Below, piece by piece: positions 1 to 7,226 of a stretch of DNA of 33,250 bases. A program made the translations under genes and the position numbers. The notes under the pieces are model-generated. The model was not told the DNA's origin. It saw only the letters and a program-made list of their open reading frames with translations, and searched no databases. This DNA comes from Acidimicrobiales bacterium (GTDB lineage: Bacteria > Actinomycetota > Acidimicrobiia > Acidimicrobiales > AC-14), in the NCBI GenBank assembly GCA_025463925.1, contig JAODBK010000097.1:1-33250 (forward strand). Reading direction: 5' to 3'. Position 1 is the first letter of the stretch, and each line of letters starts with the position of its first letter.

Positions 1-1
1 C

Positions 2-1513
2 GAGGCGCGAGAGCGGTCGTCGGCCGCGGCCGCGACCGCGGCCCGCGCCCGCCAGGCGGTGCTCGATGCGCGCGGCGTGCTGGCGCAGGCCGCCGAGGCC
101 GGAACCCAGGCATCGGCGGCGCTCGAGGAGCACGACGACCGCCGCACCGCGCTGGCCGACGCGCTCCATCGCCTCGAGTCGGAGCGGGCCGCGGTGTCGG
201 CCGAGGGCGACGCGCTCGCGGCGCACGTCGCCGAGCTGGCCGAGCGGGCCGACCGCGACGCGACCCGTGTGGCCGAGCTCGAAGCGGTGCTGCCCGGGCT
301 CGAGGCCGAGGAGGCGGCGGGTCACGAGCGGGCGCTGGCGCAGCGGTCGGCGCGACGCCGGCTCGAGGAGCGGGCCGCCGCGGTCACGACGCTGCGAACC
401 GATCTCGAGGTACGCGCCGCCGGGCTCGACGAGCGCCGGTCCGTCCTGACCGCCCGCCTCGCCGAGGCGGAGGCGCGGCTCACGCGGTTCGCGTCCGAGC
501 GCGAGGCGGCGGCCGGCCGGCGGGCGCATGTCGACGTCCTCCTCGCCCGCACCGGGCGACTCGCCGCGCTGGTCGAGGACCGCATGGGCGTGATCGACGC
601 CGAGCTGACGACGTTGCGCGACCGGCGCCGGCGCCAGTCCGAAGCGGCGCGGGCGGCCGCCGATCAGCTCGACGCGCTGCGGCGCGACCGGCGGGCCGCC
701 GAGCAGCGCCTGGGTGAGCTGCGCGAGCGGGCCAACCGGGCCGAGCTCGACGAGGCCGAGGCCCGCATGCGACTCGAGGCGTCCACCGAGGCACTGCGGC
801 GGGACTTCGACCTCGAGCCCGACCGCGCCATGGAAGCGGCGTGCCCCGAGCTGCCGCCCGGCACCACCGCGCCGGGCCGGGTCCGCGAGCTCGAACGCGA
901 GCTCCGGCTGATGGGCCCCATCAACCCGCTGGCGCTCGAGGAGTTCACCGCGCTCTCGGAGCGCCACACGTTCCTGGAGGCGCAGCTCGACGACGTGAAG
1001 TCGAGCCGGCGCGAGTTGGCCAAGGTCATCCGCGAGATCGATTCCGAGATCGTCGAGGTGTTCCGGGCGGCGTACGCCGACGTCTCGGAGAATTTCGTCA
1101 GCCTCTTCGAGACGCTCTTCCCCGGCGGGCACGGCCGGTTGCAGCTGACCGACCCCGACAACCCACTCGAGACCGGCATCGAGATCGAAGCCCGCCCGGT
1201 CGGCAAGAACGTGCGCAAGCTCTCGTTGTTGTCGGGTGGCGAGCGTTCGCTGACCGCGCTGGCCTTCCTCTTCGCGGTGTTCCGCAGCCGGCCCTCGCCC
1301 TTCTATCTGATGGACGAGGTCGAGGCCGCGCTCGACGACGTCAACCTGCACCGCTTCCTCGATCTCATCCACGAGTTCCGCGAGGAAGCGCAGCTCGTCA
1401 TCGTGAGCCACCAGAAGCGGACGATGGAGGCGGCCGACTGCCTCTACGGCGTCACCATGCAGCCGGGTGGGTCGAGCCGGGTGATCTCCGAGAAGGTGAC
1501 GGCGGGCGCCTGA
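2..1513 (+). CDS. smc: Chromosome partition ATPase Smc, C-terminal part (5' truncated by the window edge)
   Basis: This is the 3' part of the structural-maintenance-of-chromosomes ATPase, which forms the condensin core with ScpA/ScpB and organises newly replicated DNA. The frame is open from base 2, so the Walker A head, first coiled-coil arm and probably the hinge lie outside the window. The visible protein is first a long Ala/Arg/Glu-rich coiled coil of roughly 290 residues. It then becomes the C-terminal head, with an RELRLMGPINPLALEEF stretch, the ABC signature LSGGERSLTALAF (about bases 1225-1265), a Walker B/D-loop FYLMDEVEAALDD (about 1300-1340) and the switch His in IVSHQKRTMEAAD. These motifs are diagnostic. 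The gene converges on a small minus-strand gene only 9 bp downstream. Its position just before ftsY is the common bacterial arrangement. Confidence 0.97.
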   Translation, partial: EARERSSAAAATAARARQAVLDARGVLAQAAEAGTQASAALEEHDDRRTALADALHRLESERAAVSAEGDALAAHVAELAERADRDATRVAELEAVLPGLEAEEAAGHERALAQRSARRRLEERAAAVTTLRTDLEVRAAGLDERRSVLTARLAEAEARLTRFASEREAAAGRRAHVDVLLARTGRLAALVEDRMGVIDAELTTLRDRRRRQSEAARAAADQLDALRRDRRAAEQRLGELRERANRAELDEAEARMRLEASTEALRRDFDLEPDRAMEAACPELPPGTTAPGRVRELERELRLMGPINPLALEEFTALSERHTFLEAQLDDVKSSRRELAKVIREIDSEIVEVFRAAYADVSENFVSLFETLFPGGHGRLQLTDPDNPLETGIEIEARPVGKNVRKLSLLSGGERSLTALAFLFAVFRSRPSPFYLMDEVEAALDDVNLHRFLDLIHEFREEAQLVIVSHQKRTMEAADCLYGVTMQPGGSSRVISEKVTAGA

Positions 1514-1522
1514 CGCGCCGCG

Positions 1523-1921
1523 CTACTGGCTCGGCAGCACCACGATCCGGATGGCGATGAGCTTGCCGCCGGAATCCCGTTTGCTCTCGACGACGAGGTT
1601 CTCGCCCGGCTGGATCTTCGTCCCGGGCGCCGGCGTGGCGGTGAGCACCGCCGTCTGATCGTTGAGCGTGATGTTGCGTTGGCCGTTGCGCGTCTTGAGG
1701 ATGACCGTCGTGCCGTTGACACTGACCACCTTGCCGAGCGCACCCAGTTGCAGGCCCTTGCCGGCGCTGCCGGTGGCGCCGGTCGCCGCCGCCTTCCCGC
1801 CGCTCTTGCTGGCCCGCCCGGCGGCGTAGCCGCCGCCCGCGAGCGCGATCGCGAGGATGACGGCCAGCACGATGAGCGCGGGCCGTCGGTCGGGCGTGGC
1901 CGGGGCGGTGGTGTCTGACAT
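1523..1921 (-). CDS. Small membrane-anchored protein of unknown function (DUF5666-like beta domain)
   Basis: This 132-residue protein is not assigned to a named family. It has a short polar N-terminus (MSDTTAPATPDRRP), one hydrophobic segment at about residues 15-35 (ALIVLAVILAIALAGGGYAAG) and a Gly/Ala/Lys linker. A C-terminal region of about 75 residues (GKVVSVNGTTVILKTRNGQ...) has the strand-rich look of DUF5666-type small beta barrels. It is probably a single-pass membrane protein with the beta domain outside. The start is the ATG at 1921. A -10-like TACGCT sits 8 nt before it with no ribosome-binding site, which suggests a leaderless mRNA. It is convergent with smc and divergent from ftsY. 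That it is a real gene is fairly sure from the coherent domain plan; the function is unknown. Confidence 0.75.
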   Translation of the reverse strand: MSDTTAPATPDRRPALIVLAVILAIALAGGGYAAGRASKSGGKAAATGATGSAGKGLQLGALGKVVSVNGTTVILKTRNGQRNITLNDQTAVLTATPAPGTKIQPGENLVVESKRDSGGKLIAIRIVVLPSQ

Positions 1922-1929
1922 GAGCGGCG

Positions 1930-1935
1930 AGCGTA
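1930..1935 (-). promoter_or_regulatory. Predicted -10 element for the small reverse membrane protein
   Basis: On the minus strand TACGCT matches the actinobacterial TAnnnT -10 pattern. It ends 8 nt before the ATG at 1921, so transcription would start at or next to the start codon. No Shine-Dalgarno sequence is present, in line with a leaderless transcript. I see no convincing -35. Confidence 0.4.
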
Positions 1936-1966
1936 TCGGCGGGTCGGACCCGTCCGGCACCACCGG

Positions 1967-1972
1967 TAGGCT
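1967..1972 (+). promoter_or_regulatory. Predicted -10 element of ftsY (leaderless arrangement)
   Basis: TAGGCT lies 9 nt before the ftsY ATG (1982). A weak -35-like TCGGAC at 1944-1949 gives a 17-bp spacer. There is no Shine-Dalgarno sequence between this motif and the ATG, so a leaderless mRNA is predicted. Confidence 0.45.
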
Positions 1973-1981
1973 CGACCGCCC

Positions 1982-3088
1982 ATGACCGTCGTGTTGATCG
2001 TCCTCGCGGCCATCATCGTGGTGGGCGGCGCGGCATTCGTCGCCACCGCGGCGCGCCGCCGGGCCCGCCACCCGGGCATCGAGGCGCCGCCGGCCCCGAC
2101 CGCGCCGCCGAAACCCCCGCCGCCCGAGGTCCTCACCGTCGAGCCGGAGGTCGTCGAGCCGGAGGCCGTCGAGCCCGAGGTCGTCGAGAAGCCGCGGTTC
2201 CGCGAGCGGCTGGGCAAGGCCCGCTCGCTCTTCGCGGGGTACGTCGGCGCGGTCCTGTCCCGTTCGACGATCGACGACGAGACGTGGGACGACCTGGAGG
2301 AGGCGCTCATCCGCGCCGACGTCGGCATCCATGGCACGACCGTGCTGCTCCACGAGCTCAAGGCGCGGGTGAAGTCGGAGGGGATCACGACGCCGGACGC
2401 GCTGATCGAGGCGCTGAAGGCCGACCTCAAGAAGAGCCTCGCCGGTCCCGACCGCGGTCTGCGGTACGAGCCCGGGCCGCCGAACGTGTGGCTCTTCGTC
2501 GGCGTCAACGGAGTCGGCAAGACGACGACGATCGGCAAGGTCGGCAAGCAGCAGGCGGCGGAGGGTCGCTCGGTGCTGATGGCTGCCGGCGACACGTTTC
2601 GCGCCGCGGCGGCCGAGCAGTTGGCGACGTGGGCCGAGCGGGCCGGCGCCGAGCTGGTGCGCGGTACCGAGGGCGGCGATCCGAGCGCGGTCGTGTTCGA
2701 CGCCGTCGAGCGGGCCGCGGCGCGCGGGTACGACGTCGTGCTGGCCGACACCGCCGGCCGGCTCCACACCAAGGTCAACCTGATGGAGGAGCTGCGCAAG
2801 GTGCGCCGCGTGGCCGAGAAGGCGCCCGGCCAGGTCACCGAGGTGCTGCTCGTGATCGACGCGACCACCGGCCAGAACGGGCTCGTCCAGGCGAAGCAGT
2901 TCACCGAGGCGGTGGACGTGACCGGCGTCGTGCTGACCAAGCTCGACGGCACCGCCAAGGGCGGCATCGCGCTGGCCATCCAGTCGGACCTGGGCATACC
3001 GGTCAAGCTGGTCGGCTTGGGTGAGCAGGTCGACGACCTCGTCGCCTTCGACCCGGACGAGTTCGTCGAGGCGCTGTTCGAGGAGTAG
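1982..3088 (+). CDS. ftsY: Signal recognition particle receptor FtsY
   Basis: FtsY is the membrane receptor GTPase that docks Ffh-ribosome-nascent chain complexes at the translocon. The 368-residue product begins with a hydrophobic segment (residues 3-22), the actinobacterial style of membrane anchoring. A Pro/Glu-rich linker with VEPEVVEPEAVEPEVVE repeats (about 53-69) follows, then the NG domain. GTPase motifs are visible in order: G1 GVNGVGKTT (174-182), G2/insertion-box DTFRAAAAEQL (204-214), G3 DTAGR (256-260) and G4 TKLDG (319-323), with the closing GLGEQVDDLVAFDPDEFVEALF typical of the family. The start at 1982 gives the complete anchor. It lies divergent to the small reverse gene and upstream of the secreted-protein gene at 3130. 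Identity is certain. Confidence 0.98.
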   Translation: MTVVLIVLAAIIVVGGAAFVATAARRRARHPGIEAPPAPTAPPKPPPPEVLTVEPEVVEPEAVEPEVVEKPRFRERLGKARSLFAGYVGAVLSRSTIDDETWDDLEEALIRADVGIHGTTVLLHELKARVKSEGITTPDALIEALKADLKKSLAGPDRGLRYEPGPPNVWLFVGVNGVGKTTTIGKVGKQQAAEGRSVLMAAGDTFRAAAAEQLATWAERAGAELVRGTEGGDPSAVVFDAVERAAARGYDVVLADTAGRLHTKVNLMEELRKVRRVAEKAPGQVTEVLLVIDATTGQNGLVQAKQFTEAVDVTGVVLTKLDGTAKGGIALAIQSDLGIPVKLVGLGEQVDDLVAFDPDEFVEALFEE

Positions 3089-3114
3089 ATCCTCGGGAAC
3101 TTGCCGGCCGGGCG

Positions 3115-3120
3115 TACCGT
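3115..3120 (+). promoter_or_regulatory. Predicted -10 element for the secreted-protein gene at 3130
   Basis: TACCGT ends 9 nt before the ATG at 3130. The intervening sequence has no ribosome-binding site. This is the same geometry as upstream of ftsY and ffh and suggests an independent, leaderless transcript. Confidence 0.4.
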
Positions 3121-3129
3121 CGAACCGGC

Positions 3130-4203
3130 ATGAGGAATCGTGTGGTGCTCTGGCTGGTGCTGGTGGGGTTCGCCGGCCTGACCACCGTCCTGGTCGCCAC
3201 GCACGGCGCCGGCACGCGAGCCACCGCGCCGCCCCGTCGGCTGCCGGCGCTGGCGATCGGGACGGAAAGCAGCTGGGCTGGTGCCGCGATGGGCACGCCG
3301 GCGGCGGGCGCCGCGATGGGTGCGAGCTATCCGGGGCGCACCGAGTACCGGCTCGCCGGCCCACTGCCCGAGCTGGCGACCACGGCGCACGCGATGCTGC
3401 TGAAGGACGTCCACGCCGCGGCGCGCGTCCCGTCGATCGCCAAGGCCCTCGGCGTCGCGCCCGCGAAGGTGCTCGTCGAGCCGGTGCCCGGTCAGCCCTG
3501 GCGGTACGGCGACGGCATGAGCGGGTCGGTCAGCAGTGGTTGCGCGGTCGCGCTGCCGGCGAGTTCGACGTGCATTCCGCCGCAGCGGCCGGCCGGGTTG
3601 CCGAGCCAGGCCGAGGCCGAGCGCATTGGTCGCGACGCGTTGGCCGGCACCGGCGTCGAGCTGGCCGGCGCCATCGTGCGGGTCGACGACGGCTTCTCGG
3701 CGTGGAACGTCGCGGTGTCACCGAAGGTCGACGGCCGCATCGTCGTCGGCTGGACGTGGACCGCGTCGGTCGGCGTCAACGGCGCGATCGACTCGGCGTC
3801 CGGGTTCCTCGCTCAGCCGGTTCGGGGTGACGAGTACCCGTTGATCGGCGCTCAGGCGGCCTTCGACCAGCTGAAGGACCTGCCCCAGATCGAGGTCGCG
3901 ATTGCCTGCGCGCCCGACCCCGCCTGCCCGACTCCGAAACCGGTCGTCCGCACGGTGACGGGCGGCCAGCTCGCGCTGATGTATGCGCCGTGGGCCGACG
4001 GCAAGGGCGCGATGCTCATCCCGGCGTATCTCTTCGCCGTCGACGACGGGTCCACCATCCCGGTCGTCGCGCTGCCGGCGCGGTTCCTGACCCCGCCCGA
4101 CCGCGGGCCGGTCGAGACGAAACCCGGTCAACCCACCCAGCCCGAGTCGGTGCCGCCGGCCCCGCCGGCCAGCGCGGCAGGTGGTGCACCCGCGGTCCGG
4201 TAG
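3130..4203 (+). CDS. Secreted or membrane-anchored protein of unknown function between ftsY and ffh
   Basis: I do not recognise a named family. The 357-residue protein opens with an N-terminal hydrophobic segment (about residues 5-23), so it is exported or membrane-anchored. There is no lipobox Cys. The extracytoplasmic part has two close cysteine pairs (C138/C148 and C260/C266) that could form disulfides. A strand-rich region, GFSAWNVAVSP...GRIVVGWTW, is followed by SASGFLAQPV and YPLIGAQAAFDQL, a pattern seen in PepSY-like or two-lobed actinobacterial exported proteins. The C-terminus is a Pro/Ala-rich tail (about 320-357). It sits between the two SRP GTPase genes, and its stop codon overlaps the likely ffh promoter. 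Functional linkage to SRP is not shown; cell-envelope function is an inference. Confidence 0.8.
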   Translation: MRNRVVLWLVLVGFAGLTTVLVATHGAGTRATAPPRRLPALAIGTESSWAGAAMGTPAAGAAMGASYPGRTEYRLAGPLPELATTAHAMLLKDVHAAARVPSIAKALGVAPAKVLVEPVPGQPWRYGDGMSGSVSSGCAVALPASSTCIPPQRPAGLPSQAEAERIGRDALAGTGVELAGAIVRVDDGFSAWNVAVSPKVDGRIVVGWTWTASVGVNGAIDSASGFLAQPVRGDEYPLIGAQAAFDQLKDLPQIEVAIACAPDPACPTPKPVVRTVTGGQLALMYAPWADGKGAMLIPAYLFAVDDGSTIPVVALPARFLTPPDRGPVETKPGQPTQPESVPPAPPASAAGGAPAVR

Positions 4204-4206
4204 CCT
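4201..4206 (+). promoter_or_regulatory. Predicted -10 element of ffh overlapping the upstream stop codon
   Basis: TAGCCT begins with the TAG stop of the upstream gene and ends 10 nt before the ffh ATG at 4217. No Shine-Dalgarno sequence lies between, so a leaderless ffh mRNA is possible. I see no clear -35. Confidence 0.4.
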
Positions 4207-4216
4207 GGCCAGCCGC

Positions 4217-5554
4217 ATGTTCGACGCTCTTTCCGACCGGTTCGAAGGCATCTTCAAGCGGCTGCGCGGCCGCGGGCGCCTCGGCGAGGCCGAGATCGAC
4301 GAGGTGCTGCGCGAGATCCGCGTCGCGCTGCTGGAGGCCGACGTCAACGTCCGGGTGGCCCGTACCCTCATCGGCCGGATCAAGGAGCAGTGCCTCGCTG
4401 CCGACCTGGCGAAGAGTCTCACGCCGGCGCAGCAGGTCATCAAGATCGTGCACGACGCGCTGGTCGATGCCCTCGGTGGCGCCAACCTCAAGATCACCTA
4501 CGCGTCGAAGCCGCCCACCGTCGTGCTGATGGCCGGCCTCCAGGGTTCGGGCAAGACCACTGCCTCGGCCAAGCTGGCCCGCTGGTTCAAGCAGCAGGGC
4601 CGCCACCCGTTGCTCGTCGGGGCCGACCTCCAACGCCCGGCCGCGGTCGAGCAGCTGCGGGTGCTCGGCAAGCAGGTCGACGTGCCGGTGTTCAGCGAGC
4701 CGAGCAGCGCGGTCGACGTCGCCGGCAAGGGCCTCGACGAGGCGCGCCGCCTCGGCCGCGACGTCCTCATCGTCGACACCGCCGGCCGGCTGCACATCGA
4801 CGCCGAGCTGATGGACGAGGTGCGCCGCATCTCGGAATCGATCCGGCCCGACTACACCTTCCTGGTCGTCGACGCGATGACCGGGCAGGACGCGGTCAAC
4901 GTCGCGGAATCGTTCAACGAGACGCTCTCGCTCGACGGCGTGATCCTCTCCAAGCTGGACGGCGACGCTCGCGGCGGCGCCGCCCTCTCGGTGAAGGAGG
5001 TGGTCGGCAAGCCGATCGCGTTCGCCTCGGTGGGGGAGAAGATCGCCGACTTCGAGGCCTTCCACCCCGAGCGGATGGCCAGCCGCATCCTCGGCATGGG
5101 CGACGTGCTGACGCTGATCGAGAAGGCCGAGGAGGCGTTCGATCAGGAGGAGGCCGAGCAGGCGGCGGCCAAGCTGGCCAAGGGCCAGTTCACCCTCGAG
5201 GACTTCCTGGCCCAGATGCAGCAGATCAAGAAGATGGGGCCCCTCCAGAACATCATCGGTATGCTTCCCGGGATTCCGAAGGAGCTCAAGAAGGCGGAGA
5301 TCGACGACCGTGAGCTCGCGAGGGTCGAGGCGATCATCCGATCGATGACGCCGCAGGAACGTCGTGACCCGTCGACGATCAACGGGTCACGCCGGCTCCG
5401 CATCGCCAATGGCAGTGGCATGCAGACGAGCGACGTCAACCAACTGCTGAAGCAGTTCAAGGAAGTCTCGAAGATGATGAAGATGTTCGGCAAGGGGCCG
5501 AAGGGCATGCGGGGCAAGGGGCCCCAACTGCCGTCGATGGACTTAGGGATCTAG
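4217..5554 (+). CDS. ffh: Signal recognition particle protein Ffh (SRP54)
   Basis: Ffh binds 4.5S/SRP RNA and signal sequences and delivers ribosomes to FtsY. The 445-residue product starts at the ATG at 4217, giving MFDALSDRFEGIFKRL, the standard N-domain opening; a further-upstream in-frame GTG would add 12 non-conserved residues. The G domain has GLQGSGKTT (107-115), the DLQRPAAVEQL region and DTAGR (187-191), then SKLDGDARGGAALS. The methionine-rich M domain follows from about residue 300 (LAQMQQIKKMGPLQNIIGMLPG) with the RNA-binding helix-turn-helix SMTPQERRDPSTINGSRRLRIANGSG. The tail is basic and Met/Gly-rich. The rpsP cluster starts 12 bp downstream, so co-transcription is likely. Confidence 0.98.
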   Translation: MFDALSDRFEGIFKRLRGRGRLGEAEIDEVLREIRVALLEADVNVRVARTLIGRIKEQCLAADLAKSLTPAQQVIKIVHDALVDALGGANLKITYASKPPTVVLMAGLQGSGKTTASAKLARWFKQQGRHPLLVGADLQRPAAVEQLRVLGKQVDVPVFSEPSSAVDVAGKGLDEARRLGRDVLIVDTAGRLHIDAELMDEVRRISESIRPDYTFLVVDAMTGQDAVNVAESFNETLSLDGVILSKLDGDARGGAALSVKEVVGKPIAFASVGEKIADFEAFHPERMASRILGMGDVLTLIEKAEEAFDQEEAEQAAAKLAKGQFTLEDFLAQMQQIKKMGPLQNIIGMLPGIPKELKKAEIDDRELARVEAIIRSMTPQERRDPSTINGSRRLRIANGSGMQTSDVNQLLKQFKEVSKMMKMFGKGPKGMRGKGPQLPSMDLGI

Positions 5555-5566
5555 GAGAAACAAGCC

Positions 5567-5824
5567 GTGGCCGTGAAGCTCCGCCTGATGCGGATGGGCA
5601 AGAAGAAGCAGCCGACGTACCGCGTGGTCGCGGCCGACTCGCGCTCGCCGCGCGATGGCCGGTTCATCGAGATCATCGGAACCTACGAGCCGCGCGCCGA
5701 TCCGTCGGTGGTCAAGGTCGACCGGGCCAAGGTCGACAAGTGGCTGTCGCAGGGCGCGCAGCCCACCGAGACCGTCGCCAAGCTGTTGAAGATCGCGGCC
5801 GACGCGCCGGCACCGGCCGAATGA
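5567..5824 (+). CDS. rpsP: 30S ribosomal protein S16
   Basis: S16 is a small-subunit assembly protein. The 85-residue product shows the family opening [40 protein letters not shown]-type sequence and ends with an Ala/Pro-rich tail. The start is a GTG at 5567 preceded by a good Shine-Dalgarno (AGGAGA at 5553-5558). The TGA stop overlaps the ATG of the KH-domain gene (ATGA at 5821-5824), so the two are translationally coupled. First gene of the conserved rpsP-khpA-rimM-trmD-rplS set. Confidence 0.98.
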   Translation: MAVKLRLMRMGKKKQPTYRVVAADSRSPRDGRFIEIIGTYEPRADPSVVKVDRAKVDKWLSQGAQPTETVAKLLKIAADAPAPAE

Positions 5825-6153
5825 GTGATTTCGGCAACGAGGCGGACGGCAACCAGGCGGACGGCAACGAGGCCGACTTCGACGACGAGCCCGACGGCAA
5901 CCGTGTCGAGGGCGGCCGGGCCCGCGCCGTGCTGCACTACCTCGCCACGTCGATCGTCGACGAGCCCGACTCGGTGCACATCGAGGCCGAGGAACGCCGC
6001 AACGGATCGGTCGACCTCCAGCTGCACGTTGCGCCCGGCGACATGGGCCGCGTGATCGGCCGCCGCGGCCGCGTCGCCCAGTCCATCCGGACGATCGTGC
6101 GGGCCGCCGCCGCCAGCGAGGGCGGCGACGCGTCGGTCGACATCGTCGACTGA
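5821..6153 (+). CDS. khpA: KH-domain RNA-binding protein KhpA
   Basis: KhpA is a small RNA-binding KH protein that in other Gram-positives works with KhpB on RNA and cell division. The 110-residue product keeps the KH core: [22 protein letters not shown], the GxxG-type loop [18 protein letters not shown], and a closing DASVDIVD. The family is usually about 75-80 residues. Here an extra acidic N-terminus of about 30 residues contains the short repeat [13 protein letters not shown]. The start at 5821 is chosen because it overlaps the rpsP stop in ATGA. Upstream starts would run far into rpsP. A 14-bp tandem repeat begins at its stop codon. Confidence 0.93.
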   Translation: MSDFGNEADGNQADGNEADFDDEPDGNRVEGGRARAVLHYLATSIVDEPDSVHIEAEERRNGSVDLQLHVAPGDMGRVIGRRGRVAQSIRTIVRAAAASEGGDASVDIVD

Positions 6154-6182
6154 CTGCTGCCAACTGACTGCTGCCAACTGAC
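6151..6182 (+). repeat. 14-bp tandem repeat covering the khpA stop and rimM leader
   Basis: The unit TGACTGCTGCCAAC occurs at 6151-6164 and 6165-6178, and a third copy begins with TGAC (6179-6182) directly before the rimM GTG. The first copy contains the khpA stop codon. It looks like replication slippage that lengthened the khpA-rimM spacer; no function is evident. Confidence 0.85.
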
Positions 6183-6638
6183 GTGCTGCTCGAGATCGGG
6201 CAGATCGTCAAGCCCCACGGCCTCCGCGGTGAGGTCATCGTGCGGCTCACCACCAACCGCTCCGAGCGCATGGCGGCCGGCGTGATCCTCGATTCCGATC
6301 GCGGGCCGATGGAGATCCTCCACGCGTCGCCGCATCAAGGCCGGTTCATCGTCGCCTTCGACGGCGTCTTCGATCGCGATGGCGCCGAGGCGCTGCGGGG
6401 ACTGCTGTTGCGGGCCGAGCCGATCGACGACGAGGGCGCGCTGTGGGTGCACGAGCTCATCGGCGCCGAGGTCGTCGGCGTCGACGGCCGGGCCTACGGC
6501 ACCGTGGAGGCCGTCGAGGCCAACCCGGCGAGCGACCTGCTCGTCCTGCCCGGCGGCGGACTGGTGCCGCTGACGTTCGTGGTGTCGCAGGAACCGGGCC
6601 GCGTCGTCATCGACCCCCCGCTGGGCCTGCTCGATTGA
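6183..6638 (+). CDS. rimM: Ribosome maturation factor RimM
   Basis: RimM binds S19 and assists maturation of the 30S head. The 151-residue product has the N-terminal beta-barrel signature LLEIGQIVKPHGLRGEVIV, a middle FDGVFDRDGAEALRGLLLRAE segment, and the C-terminal PRC-barrel (LWVHELIGAEVVGVDGRAYGTVEAVEANPASDLLVL...). The length is slightly short for the family but complete. The GTG start at 6183 gives the conserved N-terminus. No good ribosome-binding site is seen in the duplicated spacer upstream. In most bacteria trmD follows directly; here a minus-strand gene intervenes. Confidence 0.96.
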   Translation: MLLEIGQIVKPHGLRGEVIVRLTTNRSERMAAGVILDSDRGPMEILHASPHQGRFIVAFDGVFDRDGAEALRGLLLRAEPIDDEGALWVHELIGAEVVGVDGRAYGTVEAVEANPASDLLVLPGGGLVPLTFVVSQEPGRVVIDPPLGLLD

Positions 6639-6653
6639 GCGGAACCCTGGCGA

Positions 6654-7175
6654 TCAGTCCTGGGGACCGGCGGACCTGACCTGCTCGACCGCGACCAGCG
6701 CGTCGCGGAGCTGCTGGATCCAGTCCGCCTGGTGGGTACCGACCAGCCGGACGCACCACGCCAATGCCTCGCTTCGGCTGCGGGCCACGCTGGCGTCGAC
6801 CAGCGTGTCGAGCACCACCCGCTCGTCGAGACGGAGCCGCGTCATCACCGGCACGCTCGTGGTGGTGAAGAGCTCACGGACGTCACCGCACTGCACGCCC
6901 CAGCTCACCTTGCGCCGGGTGCGGGCCTCGGCGTCGGCCGCGATGCGCATCCGCTGATCGCGGGTGTCCTCGCGGAAGCGTTGGATCCGGGACCGCCGGG
7001 CCGCGTCGAGCGCGTCCGGGCCGGCGCCCTTGTCGAGCTTGGGCTCGGCGAGCGAGCCGGTGACGAGGATCTCGTCGCGGTCGGCCATGACCTCGGGCGG
7101 GGCCATGAACCAGTCTTCGGGGACCTGGCCGGCGAACCAGGCGGCCAGCTTTTCGTGCTTCGACGTTGCTGTCAT
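6654..7175 (-). CDS. Conserved hypothetical protein with a ribbon-helix-helix-like C-terminus
   Basis: This 173-residue protein lies on the minus strand between rimM and trmD. The N-terminal half (KLAAWFAGQVPEDWF..PPEVMADRDEILVTGSL) contains an acidic/aromatic segment, then a charged helical region (RFREDTRDQRMRIAADAEARTRRKVSWGV). The C-terminal part, LDERVVLDTLVDASVARSRSEALAWCVRLV (about 116-145), has the strand-helix-helix spacing of ribbon-helix-helix DNA-binding or antitoxin-type modules, although no toxin partner is adjacent. The ATG at 7175 is the first in-frame start after a stop. The region just upstream is unusually AT-rich for this genome and could hold its promoter. Function is unknown. 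Regulation of the translation operon is possible but unproven. Confidence 0.8.
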   Translation of the reverse strand: MTATSKHEKLAAWFAGQVPEDWFMAPPEVMADRDEILVTGSLAEPKLDKGAGPDALDAARRSRIQRFREDTRDQRMRIAADAEARTRRKVSWGVQCGDVRELFTTTSVPVMTRLRLDERVVLDTLVDASVARSRSEALAWCVRLVGTHQADWIQQLRDALVAVEQVRSAGPQD

Positions 7176-7226
7176 TACTTCATTACAACACACTGAGCAG
7201 GTGGGTGCGCGACGATCCGGCCGGCC

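Noticed and set aside
1922-3414. Long minus-strand open frames opposite ftsY, extending from the small reverse gene
   Set aside because: The only coherent protein in that frame starts at the ATG at 1921. The upstream part is a shadow of ftsY.
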